This document shows positions 36,334 through 43,507 of a DNA stretch of 43,507 nt, in pieces. Source of the stretch: a candidate division Zixibacteria bacterium CG_4_9_14_3_um_filter_46_8 (GTDB lineage: Bacteria; Zixibacteria; MSB-5A5; UM-FILTER-46-8); the NCBI GenBank assembly GCA_002791595.1, contig PFXJ01000128.1, positions 26,365 through 69,871 of the forward strand, in the 5' to 3' direction. Made by a program: the position numbers and the translations under genes. Each line of letters starts with the position of its first letter. Positions within the stretch are counted from its first letter, which is position 1. The notes under the pieces were generated by a model that saw nothing but the letters and a program-made list of their open reading frames with translations, was not told the origin of the DNA and made no database searches.

Positions 36334-37422
36334 ATGAAAGGTGTTTATGCTGTAGTTCTTGCAGGCGGAAAGGGGGAACGATTTTGGCCGCTCTCAAGAA
36401 GTAATAATCCGAAGCAATTCCTTAAATTGACTTCTGATAAGTCGATGATACGGGAGACTGTTGATAGGGTAACACCTATGATACCTCTGGAAAATATTTA
36501 CATTGTGACCAGCGAAAACCTCGAAGATAAAATGACCTATCATTTACCAGGCGTCCCGGCAAAAAATATTTTGGTGGAACCGAAAGGCAAAAACACCTGT
36601 ATGGCGATCGGCTATGCCGCCGCTCATATTCATCTGGTTGATCCTGAAGGAGTAATGATTGTTTTATCATGCGATCATCTAATTCGCCCCGTCAATAAAC
36701 TCCTTCAAGTCTTCGAGGCGGCGGTCAAAGTGGCTTCCACCAGCGACTTTTTGATCACTATTGGAGTAGTCCCTACCCGCGCTGAAACCGGCTATGGATA
36801 TATTCAAGTCGCTGATTTATTCAATACGGTTGATGGGATTGATATATATCGGATCAATACTTTCAAGGAAAAACCATCGCGGGTCATAGCTCAGGAATAT
36901 TATTATGACCGCAAGTATTTATGGAATTCAGGGATGTTTATCTGGAGCGTTGGTTCCATAATGAAGGCTTTAGACACATACGCACCCGGGATTAATAACT
37001 GTTTGCAAGGATTTCGTCAATATATGGGAACCGTTCAAGAGGAGTCCCGCAGAAAAGAGATGTACGATAATGTTGAGGACATCTCAATCGACTGCGCTAT
37101 TTTAGAGCGGGCTCATAATGTCCTCACCATAAAATCGGATTTTATATGGGATGACATCGGTTCGTGGCTGGCGCTCGAACGTTTTAAGGGTCGCGATAAG
37201 CACAATAATGTTACAGTTGGCGAATCCTATCTAATTGATACTTATGAAACTACCGTGGTCAATGATGATCAAGAAGGTTTTATTACGACCCTTGGCGTTT
37301 CCGATTTGATCATCGTGAAAACCAATGGCATTGTGATGGTCGCTCATAAGGCTCGTGCCGCTGACATCAAGGATCTTGTTACCCAACTCAGCGAAGAGGA
37401 AGGTCTAAGAAAATACCTTTAG
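36334..37422 (+). CDS. manC: Mannose-1-phosphate guanylyltransferase
   Basis: 362 residues from the ATG at 36334, which follows a strong GAAGGAGGTG. The in-frame GTG at 36328 is part of that ribosome-binding site and is rejected. The N-terminal nucleotide-binding signature VVLAGGKGERFWPLSR and NNPKQFLKL are complete, with VLSCDHLI, GVVPTRAETGYGYIQV, FKEKPS, YLWNSGMFIWS and DDIGSWLALERF in the usual order. It lacks the C-terminal mannose-6-phosphate isomerase domain of bifunctional ManC/AlgA, so it is the short single-function form. The enzyme makes GDP-mannose from mannose-1-phosphate and GTP for polysaccharides and glycolipids. Nine nt separate it from the next gene. Confidence 0.92.
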   Translation: MKGVYAVVLAGGKGERFWPLSRSNNPKQFLKLTSDKSMIRETVDRVTPMIPLENIYIVTSENLEDKMTYHLPGVPAKNILVEPKGKNTCMAIGYAAAHIHLVDPEGVMIVLSCDHLIRPVNKLLQVFEAAVKVASTSDFLITIGVVPTRAETGYGYIQVADLFNTVDGIDIYRINTFKEKPSRVIAQEYYYDRKYLWNSGMFIWSVGSIMKALDTYAPGINNCLQGFRQYMGTVQEESRRKEMYDNVEDISIDCAILERAHNVLTIKSDFIWDDIGSWLALERFKGRDKHNNVTVGESYLIDTYETTVVNDDQEGFITTLGVSDLIIVKTNGIVMVAHKARAADIKDLVTQLSEEEGLRKYL

Positions 37423-37431
37423 GACCGGATC

Positions 37432-37938
37432 ATGATGCCTCAAAGATATCGTCTATCCATATTGAATGCCTTGATTTCAATCCTTATCCTGCTTTTCATC
37501 TCCTGTTCGGGCATTTCCCCTTATTATGATGATAACAAAAAGGATCCTCGGACCGGAGCAGAAAGTAATTTCAAACCACTCGGCTTTAAAGGAGATGCTG
37601 ATGTGGTCCCGCCGCGGGCGGAACCTATCCGCAAGAATGCCAATTTCATCTTTGATCGGTATCAATTGGTGGGCAATTCATCCGACACTGCCAGGGCATC
37701 GAAGGACCATATTTATCGGGTGCAAATTTTCACGTCACGATTTTTGCAGGAGGCTCAGCAATTCAGAAATGAGCTTTTCGGAAAATTCGAACAGGCGATT
37801 TATATGGATTTTGAGGAACCATACTACAAGGTTCGAATCGGTGATTTCGAAACTGCCCCTGCGGGTGAGGCCTTCCTAAATGAGGTCCGCGAAATGGGAT
37901 ACACGGAAGCCTGGTTGGTAAAAATCAAGAAACAATAG
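37432..37938 (+). CDS. SPOR-domain lipoprotein
   Basis: 168 residues, with a hydrophobic N-terminus ending in a lipobox-like LLFISC followed by SG, so the mature protein is probably lipid-anchored. After a linker of about 80 low-complexity residues comes a SPOR domain at about 95-165 (YRVQIFTSRFLQEAQQF, YYKVRIGDFETAPAGEAFL, YTEAWLVKI). SPOR domains bind denuded glycan strands of peptidoglycan, typically at the division site. It is the second gene of the manC run, 12 nt before the Sua5-type gene. Role in cell-wall remodelling or division is inferred from the domain only. Confidence 0.85.
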   Translation: MMPQRYRLSILNALISILILLFISCSGISPYYDDNKKDPRTGAESNFKPLGFKGDADVVPPRAEPIRKNANFIFDRYQLVGNSSDTARASKDHIYRVQIFTSRFLQEAQQFRNELFGKFEQAIYMDFEEPYYKVRIGDFETAPAGEAFLNEVREMGYTEAWLVKIKKQ

Positions 37939-37950
37939 AGTTTTTGGACA

Positions 37951-38634
37951 ATGCACTCGGAGGCTGGTTTTCAAATAATGGAAGACTCCATTGGGTTAAG
38001 CGGCGAGCTTCTGCAAATCGCCCGATACATTCTGGCGGGAGGTGTCGCCGCAGTCCCCACCGAGACTGTATATGGGTTGCTGGCAGATGCTTCATCGCTA
38101 AATGCGCTTGACCAACTAAGAGCCCTCAAGGGGAAACCGTCCTCAAGCCCAGTTCCTATTTTTGTGCCTCCGAATTTGCCTTTAAGATCTCTGACATCAG
38201 ATCCGAACGATATCTTAATGCTGCTCGAAAAAGCATATTGGCCCGGACCATTGCTGATAGTATGCGAGCCTTCCGGGGTAGTTGCCAATTTGCCGGTCTG
38301 TCGGCAGGGCTTGGTGGGCCTAAGAAAAAGCAGTTCAAGGATAGTAAATAACTTGATTGAACTTACGGGTAAATTTATCACTGCGACCAGCGCCAATCGT
38401 TTTGGTAATAGGCCGGCATTAAATGAAGATGATGTCAAGCGGGAATTCGATGCTTCCGATTTATTCATTATGGATAAGCCTGCTGACAGTATTACCGCCG
38501 ATAGACCGTCAACAGTGATTACATCTGAAAAGGGCCAGTTATTCATCCTGCGCGAGGGCGCCATATCGGCGGATGAGATTGCCCGAAAATTGGCTGAAAG
38601 CGGTTTTACTCTTGGAATCAAAAAAGTTGGCTGA
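37951..38634 (+). CDS. L-threonylcarbamoyladenylate synthase (Sua5/YciO/YrdC)
   Basis: 227 residues. The YrdC core is evident: GGVAAVPTETVYGLLADASS at about 30-50, LRALKGKPSSSPVPIFV, KAYWPGPLLIV, GLVGLRKSSS, ITATSANRFGNRPAL and DRPSTVI. It lacks the extra C-terminal Sua5 domain, so it resembles the short TsaC form but is slightly longer. The enzyme makes threonylcarbamoyl-AMP from threonine, bicarbonate and ATP for the t6A37 modification of tRNAs. ATG 37951 is used; an internal ATG at 37978 is possible. Its end overlaps the next gene, a phosphatase, an association common in bacteria. Confidence 0.9.
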   Translation: MHSEAGFQIMEDSIGLSGELLQIARYILAGGVAAVPTETVYGLLADASSLNALDQLRALKGKPSSSPVPIFVPPNLPLRSLTSDPNDILMLLEKAYWPGPLLIVCEPSGVVANLPVCRQGLVGLRKSSSRIVNNLIELTGKFITATSANRFGNRPALNEDDVKREFDASDLFIMDKPADSITADRPSTVITSEKGQLFILREGAISADEIARKLAESGFTLGIKKVG

Positions 38635-39124
38635 TAAATTCAAAGTCTTATTTGTCTGCACCGGCAATACTTGCCGATCCCCCATGGCGGAAGGGATATT
38701 GAGACATTTTCTGACACAGCAGGGCATTGACCATATCGAAGTCTCCTCCGCAGGAACCTTCGGCCTTGACAATCACCCCGCTTCCGAGTATGCGATTGTA
38801 GTCTGCCGGGACTGGGGGATTGATATCAGCGGGCACCGTTCCAGAAAACTTGACCGGCAAATGCTTGCCTCCAGCGACTTGATTCTGGCGATGGCCTATG
38901 AGCATTATCAGATTCTCAAGCAGCTCTATCCCTCGGGAAATGAAGTCCATCTAATTAAAAACTTTCCCAAGAAGGGTGCCGATAGTCACAGCGAAGGGAT
39001 TGAGGATCCGATCGGCGGTCCCCTAGAGCTTTATAGCCGCACTTTCCTTGAACTGGATGAAGTGATAAGAAAAATCTTGCCTGACATAATAAGATTTGCG
39101 CAAAGTGGATCAAATGAGAATTAA
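38627..39124 (+). CDS. Low-molecular-weight protein tyrosine phosphatase
   Basis: The P-loop VLFVCTGNTCRSPMAEG, a CX5R active site with general features of class II tyrosine phosphatases (or arsenate reductase relatives), is near the N-terminus, and the acid aspartate is in IEDPIGGPLELY. The whole is about 165 residues. The start is uncertain: I take TTG 38627, overlapping the upstream gene by 8 nt; TTG 38612 or ATG 38573 (62 nt overlap) would add 5 or 18 residues before the phosphatase fold. In bacteria such enzymes often act on tyrosine kinases that control polysaccharide export, or on phosphoarginine. The overlap with DUF3108 gene downstream extends the operon. Confidence 0.88.
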   Translation: MADKFKVLFVCTGNTCRSPMAEGILRHFLTQQGIDHIEVSSAGTFGLDNHPASEYAIVVCRDWGIDISGHRSRKLDRQMLASSDLILAMAYEHYQILKQLYPSGNEVHLIKNFPKKGADSHSEGIEDPIGGPLELYSRTFLELDEVIRKILPDIIRFAQSGSNEN

Positions 39125-40013
39125 CATCGGAAGAATCTCGGAATTTCTCTGCGGTTTGTGCGCAGGCCTGGCTATCATCATCGGGTTTGCCACCAATTTG
39201 CGGTCCGATGATGGTGCCGCTACCCCTGAAGATGATGATCTATTCCCTCAAGACTCCGTGGCGACTTACATCGACAGCTCCGGCATTAACCTCGACAGCT
39301 TAAGCGCGCTTTACAATGCTCCCGAATGGTGGCGGCGGTCACTGCAAAATGAAGCCTGGGGAGCGGGGGAGAGGTTCGAATTCATCATCCGCTATGGCCC
39401 TATCAAAGCGGGAAGTGCGGTGATGGAAGTCAAAAATACTGTGGATTGTGCAGGCCATAATGCGTACCATGTGACTTCGACAGCTCAATCAAGCGGTTTC
39501 TTTTCGATGTTTTTTAAGGTCGATGACCGCGTCGAAACCTTCATAGACACAGAAGGCATCTTTCCTCATCGATTTGAAAAACACTTGAACGAAGGCAAAT
39601 TCAAAGCAGATAAAGTTACCAATTTCGACCAGAAGAATCATCTGGCGATAACAGGTAAAGATACCATCAGAACATATCCATTTGTCCAGGATATACTTTC
39701 GGCTTTTTATTACGCCCGAACGCTGGCTTTGGAAGTTGGTAAGCCGGTCCTTATTGACAATCATACCGACCGGAAAAATTACCCCCTTGAAATAAAAGTG
39801 CATCGTCGGGAGCGCGTCAGTACCCGAGCGGGGACATTCAATTGCCTGCTTCTTGAACCAGTGCTGCGCACTTCCGCCATCTTCGAAAACAAAGGTCGTC
39901 TATTGGTGTGGATTACCGATGACAATTTTAAGATGCCGGTAATGATGAAAAGCAAGGTCTTAATTGGATCAATAACCACCGAGCTTGTCTGGTACCGTCT
40001 CGCGAAATCTTAG
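39114..40013 (+). CDS. DUF3108 periplasmic/outer-membrane-associated protein
   Basis: About 299 residues from ATG 39114 (11 nt overlap with the phosphatase gene); a TTG at 39096 is in frame as well. The N-terminal segment (ISEFLCGLCAGLAIIIGFA) is a signal peptide or anchor. The rest matches DUF3108: ERFEFIIRYGPIKAGSAVM, HVTSTAQSSGFFSMFFKVDD, ETFIDTEGIFPHRFEKHL, DILSAFYYAR and LLVWITDDNFKMPVMMKSK. The fold is beta-rich, and family members occur in outer-membrane or LPS/lipid contexts with no assigned activity. The role is unknown. Confidence 0.85.
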   Translation: MRINIGRISEFLCGLCAGLAIIIGFATNLRSDDGAATPEDDDLFPQDSVATYIDSSGINLDSLSALYNAPEWWRRSLQNEAWGAGERFEFIIRYGPIKAGSAVMEVKNTVDCAGHNAYHVTSTAQSSGFFSMFFKVDDRVETFIDTEGIFPHRFEKHLNEGKFKADKVTNFDQKNHLAITGKDTIRTYPFVQDILSAFYYARTLALEVGKPVLIDNHTDRKNYPLEIKVHRRERVSTRAGTFNCLLLEPVLRTSAIFENKGRLLVWITDDNFKMPVMMKSKVLIGSITTELVWYRLAKS

Positions 40014-40014
40014 C

Positions 40015-40956
40015 ATGCCCAGTCACAAAAAAATAGACTTAAGCAAAATCCGCACCTATTCTTTCAACGAAAGGGCCACCAAATCCGGCGTGGAATCATT
40101 TGCTAAGGTGCCTTCATCGGATTGGCATATCGATGATTATCTAAATGGCCTTCCCAAGTCCTTGAAGGCTATCGAACTTCTTGGCCTAATTGAAGATATC
40201 AGGAAAGCGCAGGCAAACAATAAGGCCATAATTCTGATGATGGGCGCCCATTCGATAAAAGTAGGCCTTTCCCCGATAATTATTGACCTGCTAAATTGTG
40301 GATTTATTTCTCATCTGGCATTGAATGGCGCGGGCATCATTCACGATTACGAATTCGCTTTTCACGGACGAAGCTCGGAGGAAGTAGCTGAAACCATTGA
40401 ATCAGGGATGTTCGGCATGGTGAAGGAAACACCGGAATTCCTGAATTCCGCTATTGCCAAAGCTCCTCCCGAAGCAGGTCTGGGAGAGAGCGCCGGTAAT
40501 GCATTTCTAAACGGGCAGGCAATTCATATTGATTATTCAATCGCCGCCGCCGCGGTTCGAAATCAGATCCCGCTCACGGTCCATATCTCCATCGGCGCCG
40601 ATACTGTCATTCAACATCCCTCCTTCGATGCGGCTAAATGGGGTAAATTAAGCGGAAATGACTTTCTCATTCTTGCGGAATCCTGCAAAAACCTCAATGA
40701 TGGCGGCGTGGTGATAAACGTAGGCTCGGCAGTTGTCTTGCCGGAGGTTTTCCTGAAAGCATTGAATGTGGCGCGCAATATCTATGGCAATATCGCCAAT
40801 TTCTCCGCCGCAAACCTTGATATGATACAGCATTATCGCCCCCTCACCAATGTGGTGTCCCGTCCTACGCTTGCGGGGGGGAAACGCTATACCATCACCG
40901 GTCACTTCGAGATAATCATACCCTTAATCGCCTGGGCGCTTAAAGAGAAAGTATAA
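40015..40956 (+). CDS. Conserved cytoplasmic protein of unknown function
   Basis: 313 residues from ATG 40015, one nt after the previous stop. There is no signal peptide or membrane segment. The sequence is highly ordered and glycine-rich: ILMMGAHSIKVGLSPIIIDL, LNGAGIIHDYEFAFHGRSSE, PLTVHISIGADTVIQHPS, VVINVGSAVVLPEVFLKAL, FSAANLDMIQHYRPLTNVVS and TITGHFEIIIPLIAWAL. I recall similar proteins from deltaproteobacteria and other anaerobes annotated as hypothetical. The alternating strands and glycine turns resemble a Rossmann-like, possibly deoxyhypusine-synthase-type fold, but I cannot name the family. The conserved His, Asp and Asn residues suggest an enzyme. It shares the operon with DUF3108 and precedes ftcD by 87 nt. 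Confidence 0.75.
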   Translation: MPSHKKIDLSKIRTYSFNERATKSGVESFAKVPSSDWHIDDYLNGLPKSLKAIELLGLIEDIRKAQANNKAIILMMGAHSIKVGLSPIIIDLLNCGFISHLALNGAGIIHDYEFAFHGRSSEEVAETIESGMFGMVKETPEFLNSAIAKAPPEAGLGESAGNAFLNGQAIHIDYSIAAAAVRNQIPLTVHISIGADTVIQHPSFDAAKWGKLSGNDFLILAESCKNLNDGGVVINVGSAVVLPEVFLKALNVARNIYGNIANFSAANLDMIQHYRPLTNVVSRPTLAGGKRYTITGHFEIIIPLIAWALKEKV

Positions 40957-41043
40957 ATCATAGAAAAATTATTTGCCGAATCGCTCAAGTTATCATAAAC
41001 TGTTATGTTTAAAATCGAGAATCTCTCAAGGTAAACCATTTAT

Positions 41044-42576
41044 ATGGCTCAAATAGTTGAATGTGTTCCGAATTTTAGCGAAGGGCGCCGGCCCGAAATC
41101 CTGGACAAAATCATCGAGGCCGCGTTGACAATTGACGGTGTCACTCTCCTCGACCGCGAGATGGATGCCGATCACAATCGTGCGGTGGTTACATTCATCG
41201 GCGAACCGCAATCAGTAAAGAAAGCCGCATATCTGGCGATAGAAAAAGCGGCAAATCTCATCGATATGGAAAAACATAGCGGCGAACACCCTCGTATGGG
41301 CGCCACCGATGTCTGTCCCTTTGTGCCGGTTTCAGGTGTCAGCATGGCCGATTGCGTCCTGCTGGCCGAGGAGCTTGGCGCCGAGGTCGGCAGCAAATTG
41401 CAAATTCCGGTTTTCCTTTATGAGAAAGCGGCACGCCGTCCCGACCGGGAAAACCTCGCGGATGTCCGTAAGGGCGAGTATGAAGGGATTAAAGCAACCA
41501 TCGAATCCGATGACAGCCGCATTCCCGATTTCGGCCCAAGAAAGGTGCATCCGTCCGCAGGCGCCATCGCCATTGGCGCCCGTCCTTTTCTGGTCGCCTA
41601 TAACGTTTACCTCGGTTCCAACAACCTGACCATAGCCAAGAAGATAGCTGAGGCGGTAAGGTTTAAGACCGGGGGCTTCATGTTCTGCAAGGCTCTGGGA
41701 TTTGAAATCAAAGAACGTAATCAAGTTCAGGTCTCGATGAATTTGGTTGACCATACCAAAACGCCGATATTTCGAGTATTCGAAACCATCAAAAATGAAG
41801 CAGAACGCTATGGCGTTGGTGTTACTTCCAGTGAAATTGTCGGTCTAACTCCCTTAAAGGCAATGGCTGATGTCGCTGACCACTACTTGCGTTTGGAAAA
41901 TTTCGATGTCGGGCAGATTCTCGAATATAAGCTTTTGAGCCAATCCACGCCCGACAAAATTAGCCTAGATGATTTTCTCACCGAAGTGGCATCGTCGTCT
42001 CCGGCACCCGGAGGCGGCTCTGTTTCCGCTCTGGCCGCTTCGCTGGCGGGAGCATTATCATCTATGGTCTGCAGATTGACCATTGGCAAAAAGAAGTATG
42101 TCGAGGTAAAGGATGAGTTGTCGGCCCTGCTTGTCAAGACAGAGGATTTGCGCAACCGGGCTTCTGCACTCATCGTAAAAGATGCTGAGGCGTTTAACCA
42201 ATTAATGAGTGCCCGCAAACTTCCCAAAAACAGCGTTGAAGAGATCTCAAAACGCAATGACGCCATTGCGGAGGCTACCCGAAAGGCCGCCTTAGTGCCA
42301 CTTGAAACGATGAGTCTATCAGTTGAGATTTTGAAATTTGCAAAGATCGTTGCGGAAAAGGGAAATGTCAACTCCGTCTCGGATGCCGGCGTCGCCGGTC
42401 TTTTGGCCAAAGCCGCTTTGGATGGGGCCGCCTATAATGTGAAAATAAATCTAATCGGCTTTGAAGATACCAATTTTGTTTCCAAAACTAATGCGAAATT
42501 GGGCGCTTTGCATAAAGAAGCGGAGCCACTAGCAAAACACATCTCCGATATCGTGAACTTGAAGATAAATGGTTAG
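41044..42576 (+). CDS. ftcD: Bifunctional glutamate formimidoyltransferase / formimidotetrahydrofolate cyclodeaminase
   Basis: 510 residues. The formiminotransferase part (about 1-300) begins IVECVPNFSEGRRPEILDKI, has DREMDADHNRAVVT, the catalytic-region EKHSGEHPRMGATD and GPRKVHPSAGAIAIGARPFL. The cyclodeaminase part (about 318-505) shows SSSPAPGGGSVSALAASLAG, and DAGVAGLLAKAALDGAAYNV. Both activities of the vertebrate-type fused FTCD are therefore present in one chain; many bacteria have only one. It transfers the formimino group between formiminoglutamate and tetrahydrofolate and then releases ammonia, giving 5,10-methenyl-THF, linking histidine or purine breakdown to folate. No histidine-degradation gene is seen nearby. 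Confidence 0.93.
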   Translation: MAQIVECVPNFSEGRRPEILDKIIEAALTIDGVTLLDREMDADHNRAVVTFIGEPQSVKKAAYLAIEKAANLIDMEKHSGEHPRMGATDVCPFVPVSGVSMADCVLLAEELGAEVGSKLQIPVFLYEKAARRPDRENLADVRKGEYEGIKATIESDDSRIPDFGPRKVHPSAGAIAIGARPFLVAYNVYLGSNNLTIAKKIAEAVRFKTGGFMFCKALGFEIKERNQVQVSMNLVDHTKTPIFRVFETIKNEAERYGVGVTSSEIVGLTPLKAMADVADHYLRLENFDVGQILEYKLLSQSTPDKISLDDFLTEVASSSPAPGGGSVSALAASLAGALSSMVCRLTIGKKKYVEVKDELSALLVKTEDLRNRASALIVKDAEAFNQLMSARKLPKNSVEEISKRNDAIAEATRKAALVPLETMSLSVEILKFAKIVAEKGNVNSVSDAGVAGLLAKAALDGAAYNVKINLIGFEDTNFVSKTNAKLGALHKEAEPLAKHISDIVNLKING

Positions 42577-42995
42577 GTATATTATCGGAGAATGAGACCA
42601 CGGATTATGGATTCCAAAGTCCCCTCTGGAGAGGGGATTTAGGGGTGTGTTTTAAGTTAGCAAGTGCCACACCATTCTCCGCTTACAGCGGAGTCCGCCC
42701 TCTCGAGGGAGTGTTGAAAAACCATATTTGGCAAAGAAAGTTATTTAGTTGTCATTCCCACAAAAGTGGGAATCCGTATTAATTAAAGAGATAGATTCCC
42801 GCTTTCGCGGGAATGATATGTGGAGGAAGTCAAGAGACCACATTTTCAACAAGCCCTCGGAACGGGATTTAATAAGGGATCGTTTGCATGAATATGGACT
42901 GTCTCAAATCGTCAAAATCCCGCTGAAGGCAAAAACCTACGGTTTGGTTTAACTGACTATCAATTGAAAAATATTATTTCTCGGAGTCATAGATA
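42577..42995. repeat. 419-nt gap with five REP-like hairpins
   Basis: Perfect inverted repeats: TCCCCTCT-GG-AGAGGGGA (42620-42637), CTCCGC-N5-GCGGAG (42677-42693), CCCTC-TC-GAGGG (42698-42709), ATTCCCAC-AAAA-GTGGGAAT (42754-42773) and ATTCCCGC-TTTC-GCGGGAAT (42795-42814). The last two are the ATTCCC-type palindromes scattered through many bacterial genomes. An open frame of 67 codons here (42749-42952) starts within these repeats and is not believed. I see no gene or transposase; the rest is AT-rich leader before the next gene. The first hairpin could double as a transcription end for ftcD, but it has no U-run. Confidence 0.7.
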
Positions 42996-43507
42996 ATGAA
43001 ATCAAAATATCTTATAATTTCGATGTCAATGCTCTCGTTTGCCATTATCGGTCTCCTATGGATGGCCAGTAACGCTTATTCGATGGAGCTGTCCGATGAA
43101 TTCTGGCAACAGGCCGCGAATTGTCTTTCGCCGGGAATGTTTCCCGCAAAGAATATATACACCGAGCACGGCTTGCGATTTTGCGGCACGCCTTACCTTT
43201 TGCCGCTGGCCAATCGTGAAACGATAGTGCCTGATTTTATGATACCTCTGGGCGATAGGCCCATTAGGACTTCATTCTATAATTCTCCCGCCGGCCATTT
43301 CAAAATTCACTATGATGCCAGCGGCCAGAATGCTCCATTGAATCTCGGCGACACCAATCCTGCCGACGGCGTTCCCGACTATATCAATATCGTGGGTGAC
43401 ATCTGCGATTATGTCTGGTCCATTGAAATAGACTCATTGGGCTTTCCTTCACCTCCACCAGATACTGCTTCAGCTTTCGATGGAGATCCGTTTTATGATA
43501 TTTACAT
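42996..43507 (+). CDS. Secreted putative metalloprotease (MXAN_6640-like), 5' part
   Basis: The frame opens at ATG 42996, with CGGAG about ten nt upstream, and is still open at the window end after 170 codons. A signal peptide is present (YLIISMSMLSFAIIGLLWMA, cut near AYS). The segment FKIHYDASGQNAPL with DTNPADGVPDYIN, IDSLGFPSPPPDT and DGDPFYDIY is what I recognise from the N-terminal half of MXAN_6640-type putative metalloproteases, in which a His-Tyr segment is followed by an Asp-rich NGVPDY motif. The catalytic helix would lie beyond the edge. In this genome such proteins tend to end in a sorting domain, which cannot be checked here. Confidence 0.75.
   Translation, partial: MKSKYLIISMSMLSFAIIGLLWMASNAYSMELSDEFWQQAANCLSPGMFPAKNIYTEHGLRFCGTPYLLPLANRETIVPDFMIPLGDRPIRTSFYNSPAGHFKIHYDASGQNAPLNLGDTNPADGVPDYINIVGDICDYVWSIEIDSLGFPSPPPDTASAFDGDPFYDIY

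Noticed and set aside
37971-38621. 216-codon minus-strand open frame opposite the Sua5/YrdC gene
   Set aside because: It is a shadow of the well-supported plus-strand gene, with no start signal and no protein-like motif pattern.
42749-42952. 67-codon open frame starting MSFPQKWES and containing SRFRGND
   Set aside because: The first half is simply the translation of the two ATTCCC-type palindromes, a known artefact; there is no ribosome-binding site. The second half could be a gene trace but shows no recognisable family.

Overview
The window looks like chromosomal DNA of a Gram-negative bacterium from the FCB superphylum but outside Bacteroidetes; candidate division Zixibacteria or a relative is my best guess (inference). 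The signs are a KDO/LPS gene (kdsB), Omp85 and other outer-membrane proteins, five proteins ending in a type IX secretion (T9SS type A / FlgD-like) C-terminal domain with the PNPF motif, a gingipain-like PorU homologue, a PorV-like barrel, and a predicted serine palmitoyltransferase. Genes are dense and often overlap. TTG starts are frequent, twice as TTGA stop/start overlaps. I see no rRNA, tRNA, CRISPR array, prophage or insertion sequence.

Left part (1-4.4 kb): a minus-strand pair, serine palmitoyltransferase-like enzyme plus the first 57 residues of a putative GNAT-type acyltransferase, faces a plus-strand operon of an SDR epimerase, a class V aminotransferase and kdsB, suggesting envelope lipid/LPS work. 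4.7-16.9 kb: separate transcription units for a seven-repeat secreted propeller protein, a beta-CASP metallo-beta-lactamase nuclease, a large divergent GH13 protein, and on the minus strand a subtilisin-like protease, an M14 carboxypeptidase and a small RNase H-like protein. The gap at 13.7-14.1 kb holds a gene remnant and a cluster of short hairpins.

Centre (17.6-36.2 kb): a nine-gene plus-strand operon behind a strong sigma70-like promoter: PorU-like C25 peptidase; a PorV-like barrel carrying an inserted seven-bladed propeller that itself contains LysM-like inserts; an M6 metalloprotease with FG-GAP repeats and a sorting domain; two paralogous small secreted/membrane proteins; an NHL-repeat lipoprotein; a 1121-residue predicted outer-membrane protein; a three-POTRA TamA/BamA-like protein; and a UbiA prenyltransferase. 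This is the most interesting part: it looks like a compact version of the T9SS attachment machinery (PorU, PorV and PorZ functions) with its own cargo and outer-membrane assembly factors.

Right part (36.3-43.5 kb): a housekeeping run (mannose-1-phosphate guanylyltransferase, SPOR lipoprotein, Sua5/YrdC, low-molecular-weight tyrosine phosphatase, DUF3108 protein, a conserved protein of unknown function, fused FtcD), then a gap full of REP-like hairpins and the start of another secreted putative metalloprotease cut by the window end.
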